From contig CAKZHP010000024.1 of the NCBI GenBank assembly GCA_936924635.1, positions 1 through 8,784 of the forward strand: a stretch of 8,784 nucleotides of DNA. Reading direction: 5' to 3'. The stretch is from an uncultured Propionibacteriaceae bacterium. Lineage in GTDB: Bacteria > Actinomycetota > Actinomycetes > Propionibacteriales > Propionibacteriaceae. Both the position numbers and the translations under genes were made by a program. The notes beneath the pieces were generated by a model. That model was not told the DNA's origin. It saw only the letters and a list, made by a program, of their open reading frames with translations, and made no database searches. Position 1 is the first letter of the stretch; each line of letters starts with the position of its first letter. Shown in pieces: positions 6,675 to 8,784 of this stretch.

Positions 6675-6688
6675 GCCGCCCGGGCGGC
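6675..6688. repeat. 14-bp perfect GC palindrome
   Basis: Reads gccgcccgggcggc on both strands, and a 7-bp stem with a 5-nt loop (6671-6677 with 6683-6689) also forms. It does not follow any gene on the correct strand, so it is not an obvious terminator. An operator or random GC palindrome are both possible. Confidence 0.35.
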
Positions 6689-6757
6689 CCCGCGCACCCC
6701 GCCTCCACTCCCCCCAGAGCGTCGAGCCCGGCACAAAATGATGAGTCATTCATCTTT

Positions 6758-6787
6758 CTGACAAGGGGAAGAACCCGTGCCTAGATT
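6758..6787 (+). promoter_or_regulatory. Sigma-A-like promoter of the 258-aa gene
   Basis: CTGACA (6758-6763, five of six to TTGACA) and TAGATT (6782-6787, four of six to TATAAT) are 18 nt apart. Transcription would begin near 6794, leaving a leader of about 40 nt with GGGAG at 6821-6825. Because the in-frame GTG at 6777 lies before the -10, this also supports the start at 6834. Confidence 0.65.
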
Positions 6788-6833
6788 CACCGTCACAGAA
6801 GGCAGCGCACCTTTCTCGGGGGGAGAAAGCACG

Positions 6834-7610
6834 ATGGGTATCATCAGCTGGTTGCGCGGCGGGGCCGTGACGCTCGACGGGTCGGAGCTCGCTCCGTACG
6901 GCCGGTTCGGGGTCGGCCGAGACCTCAAGGCCCTGCCGCGGACCATCGTGAAGGACCTGGACGCGTTCGGCCGGTTCTGGATCCGCCGCAACGAGGCGAC
7001 CACCGCGGCGGAGTCGAAGGCGCTCGACCTCTGTGCCGACCTGGACCTTTTCGCCACCACCCAGCCGGAGCGGTTCCGCCGTGAGGTGCGCGCGGCGGTG
7101 GAGCCCGTCGGCGGGTGGGCCGAGTACGGCGCCATCCGGCTCATCTCCGAGCTGCTGGGGCGGGTGGACGACCCCGACAGCGACTACCTGATGGAGTCCT
7201 CGCTGGCCTTCCTGCGCTCGCGGCAGATCCCGTGGGCGAACCTCTCGACCGACGCGCACGCCTGGTGGGCCCTGAACCTCCCCGGCGTCGAGTGGCTCCC
7301 GCAGCAGGCGCCGCCGGCTCGTGATGTCGCCCGCATCCACGACATCCCCGCCGGCAAGGAGCGCATGGTCGCTCGTGTCGACTTCAACGGCAGCGAGTTC
7401 TTCGTCTGCAACGAGCACGGCACGTACGTGGCGTACCAGCGTTATGCCGGGCCCGACGAGCTCAGCGGGCCCATCGAGTTCGCCGACGCCTCCGCCCGCG
7501 ACCTGTACGACCTCTACGTCAAGGTCGGCCGCGGCTTCGGCAGCGTGCCCGACTGGGTCGACGAGGAGCTCGAGCCCTTCGTGACCGTCCAGCGCGGCGA
7601 CTTCAGCTGA
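6834..7610 (+). CDS. Protein of unknown function, 258 aa
   Basis: I do not recognise a family. The product looks soluble, acidic overall, with no signal peptide or membrane helix. Residues 30-110 are mainly helical with charged surfaces (RTIVKDLDAFGRFWIRR; PERFRREVRAAVEP). Residues 115-155 are Trp-rich (RQIPWANLSTDAHAWWALN). The C-terminal third has strand-like stretches (ERMVARVDFNGSEFFVCNEH and GTYVAYQRYAG) followed by a helix ARDLYDLYVKVGRGFG. This suggests a helical N-domain and an alpha/beta C-domain. ATG 6834 is preferred: GGGAG lies 8 nt upstream and the promoter places the transcript start after the alternative GTG at 6777. The next gene, 82 nt downstream, appears to have its own start signals, so the two are not clearly an operon. 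No catalytic motif is evident. Confidence 0.85.
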   Translation: MGIISWLRGGAVTLDGSELAPYGRFGVGRDLKALPRTIVKDLDAFGRFWIRRNEATTAAESKALDLCADLDLFATTQPERFRREVRAAVEPVGGWAEYGAIRLISELLGRVDDPDSDYLMESSLAFLRSRQIPWANLSTDAHAWWALNLPGVEWLPQQAPPARDVARIHDIPAGKERMVARVDFNGSEFFVCNEHGTYVAYQRYAGPDELSGPIEFADASARDLYDLYVKVGRGFGSVPDWVDEELEPFVTVQRGDFS

Positions 7611-7633
7611 CCGCTCCCCACGGGGCCGCGGTC
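7609..7633 (+). terminator. Possible weak terminator after the 258-aa gene
   Basis: A 6-bp stem GACCGC/GCGGTC (7609-7614 with 7628-7633) encloses a shorter CCC/GGG pairing and overlaps the stop codon. There is no T-rich tail, so the call is weak. Confidence 0.25.
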
Positions 7634-7680
7634 CGACCCGCACACCTCCGCTCGCGCGGCCTCCAGCGGCGTCGTCGCCG

Positions 7681-7692
7681 TAGACTGCTCCG
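7681..7692 (+). promoter_or_regulatory. -10 element of a predicted leaderless transcript
   Basis: TAGACT (7681-7686) ends 6 nt before the GTG at 7693, the spacing at which RNA polymerase normally begins transcription. The mRNA would therefore start at or next to the GTG. No Shine-Dalgarno sequence precedes the GTG, which fits leaderless translation as widely seen in actinobacteria. No good -35 is present. A 5-bp hairpin (7667-7671 with 7676-7680) abuts the -10. Confidence 0.6.
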
Positions 7693-8784
7693 GTGAGCGA
7701 GTCCCTGCCGATGGCGCAGCGCACGGTCGGGCTGCTGTGGGACCGCCCGCTGTCGGGCTGGGACCGGCGCGAGCGCGACCGCCTGCGCAAGGAGGTCGGC
7801 CAGGGCAGGCGCCCCGTCGGTACGTGGCCTGCCGTGCCCGACGCCACGCGCATCCGTGCCGGTGACCACGTCTTCGTCGTGGCCCGCACCGGCGGGCGGG
7901 AGACCTTCGTCGCGTCGGGCCGCGCCGTGTCCGACGTGTACGTCAGCGACACCCGCCGCGTCGACGTCGCGTGGGACGCGGTCCTGGAGCCCATCGACGG
8001 CCTCCCCACGTCGCGGCTCGGCCGCACGCTCCCCGTGCTCGGATCTGCCTTCGACGAGCTGCTGAGCGCCGAGATCACCGGCTTCTGGAACATGCACCCG
8101 CAGGTGCGCGCCCAGCGCTCGCCGGCGGTGACCGACCACACCTTCCAGGACACGGTGCGTGCGATCACCACGCTGCACCACCCACAGCCCACCGGCAGGT
8201 GGCTCGACGGCCCGTGCCAGCCCGGCACCTGCGACGGCCTGAACCGCCTGCTCGACGCACCCGGAGCGGCGCCCTCTCTGGCGCTCACGGTGCAGGTGAT
8301 GAACGCCATCGACCTGCCGGAGGTGTACGAGCTGTCGGCCCTCCCGTCCACGCGGCGCGGGGTGCTCAACGAGCAGGTGGCCCTGGCGCTCACCCTCCGC
8401 GGGACCCAGCTCCTCACCATGCGTCTCGCCGCCGACACGGGGGAGTTCTGGGCGTGGCGCATCCGGGTGGGCACCGCGTACACCGACCAGCTGCCCGGCA
8501 AGCCGGCCGTGGAGCTCGACGCGGGCGGCACGTACGCGATCGACCCTGACCCCGCCACCCTGGTCGGCCTGCTGCAGTCCCAGCGGGGGAGACGCGCTGT
8601 GCAGGCCGGTGTGGCCGAGGCGGCCGATGTCACCCCTCCCCCGGGCGACATGACTCCTCCGTGCGGGGCGTTGCGCGCGTTCCTGATCGGGCTCGCCGGC
8701 CCAGACATGGCCGCCGGCTCCGAGCTCGGCTCGGCGATGGGCACCCGGGGCGGCGCCTCCGCCGCCGGCGCGGTGCGCCGGGCC
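7693..8784 (+). CDS. Protein of unknown function with possible EVE/PUA-like N-domain, 3' end missing
   Basis: The frame runs 364 codons from GTG 7693 to the right edge with no stop, so the C-terminus is outside. Codon use matches the neighbours (mostly G or C at third positions). Residues 45-135 look like a small beta-barrel: TRIRAGDHVFVVARTGGRET then FVASGRAVSDVYV, and DVAWDAVLEPIDGLP. This order (GDxVF, a hydrophobic strand, then xxSGRxxS) recalls EVE/PUA-like modified-base-binding domains, but the usual later signature is not clear and I give it low weight. Residues 170-185 hold a CX4C pair (Cys175, Cys180). Residues 197-290 form a second alpha/beta region (SLALTVQVMNAID; LLTMRLAADTGEFWAWRIRV). 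No membrane helix or signal peptide is seen. The likely start is leaderless; ATG 7711 also lacks a ribosome site. Confidence 0.75.
   Translation, partial: MSESLPMAQRTVGLLWDRPLSGWDRRERDRLRKEVGQGRRPVGTWPAVPDATRIRAGDHVFVVARTGGRETFVASGRAVSDVYVSDTRRVDVAWDAVLEPIDGLPTSRLGRTLPVLGSAFDELLSAEITGFWNMHPQVRAQRSPAVTDHTFQDTVRAITTLHHPQPTGRWLDGPCQPGTCDGLNRLLDAPGAAPSLALTVQVMNAIDLPEVYELSALPSTRRGVLNEQVALALTLRGTQLLTMRLAADTGEFWAWRIRVGTAYTDQLPGKPAVELDAGGTYAIDPDPATLVGLLQSQRGRRAVQAGVAEAADVTPPPGDMTPPCGALRAFLIGLAGPDMAAGSELGSAMGTRGGASAAGAVRRA

Larger units (their letters stand above)
6478..6833. other. Divergent intergenic region, 356 bp
   Basis: Lies between the minus-strand coiled-coil gene and the plus-strand 258-aa gene. 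It has a more AT-rich patch at 6538-6551 that contains a weak minus-strand -10 (TACTCT, 6546-6551, poor -35), a 14-bp perfect GC palindrome (6675-6688), an AT-rich patch with ATGAGTCAT (6741-6749), and the promoter for the plus-strand gene. An isolated TTGACA at 6588-6593 has no -10 partner. I see no small gene with a ribosome site here. Confidence 0.6.

Noticed and set aside
6750..8744. 664-codon open frame on the minus strand
   Set aside because: It lies antisense to two plus-strand genes with better starts, promoters and protein-like sequence. Its product is Arg/Ser/Pro-rich low complexity, as expected from the reverse of GC-rich codons.

Overview
This is a very GC-rich window with GTG starts, Ala/Gly/Asp/Arg-rich proteins and heavy use of codons ending in G or C. 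That points to a high-GC actinobacterium; I cannot place the genus. I support eight protein genes. Two run off the window edges. I see no tRNA, rRNA, insertion sequence, phage gene or CRISPR array.

Layout. (1) 3-857 (+) is the 3' part of an acidic low-complexity protein with two related 20-residue repeats, closed by a strong hairpin at 869-896. (2) 1117-2352 (+) is a major facilitator superfamily exporter. (3) 2438-5710 (-) is a compact four-gene unit, transcribed right to left: a 63-aa conserved-looking small protein, a cytoplasmic SIMPL (DUF541) protein, an SPFH/band 7 membrane protein and an acyltransferase-3 family membrane protein. The last two overlap by 4 nt. A sigma-A-like promoter (5733-5761) precedes the unit. 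(4) 5821-6477 (-) encodes an Ala/Gln-rich predicted coiled coil joined to a peptidoglycan-binding-like C-terminus, with its own terminator (5766-5795). (5) 6478-6833 is a divergent intergenic region with a good promoter for (6) 6834-7610 (+), a 258-aa protein of unknown function. (7) 7693-8784 (+) is a probably leaderless gene of unknown function whose 3' end is outside the window. Its N-terminus weakly resembles PUA/EVE-like domains.

How the genes may work together. The minus-strand unit looks like a membrane-organisation module: an SPFH scaffold translationally coupled to an integral-membrane acyltransferase, with a SIMPL protein and a small protein made from the same transcript. The neighbouring coiled-coil/peptidoglycan-binding-like gene has its own terminator and is read separately. 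No known defence or mobile system is visible. The less ordinary content is the SPFH-acyltransferase coupling, the two unknown genes at the right end, the leaderless start, and a terminator whose tail overlaps the next promoter.
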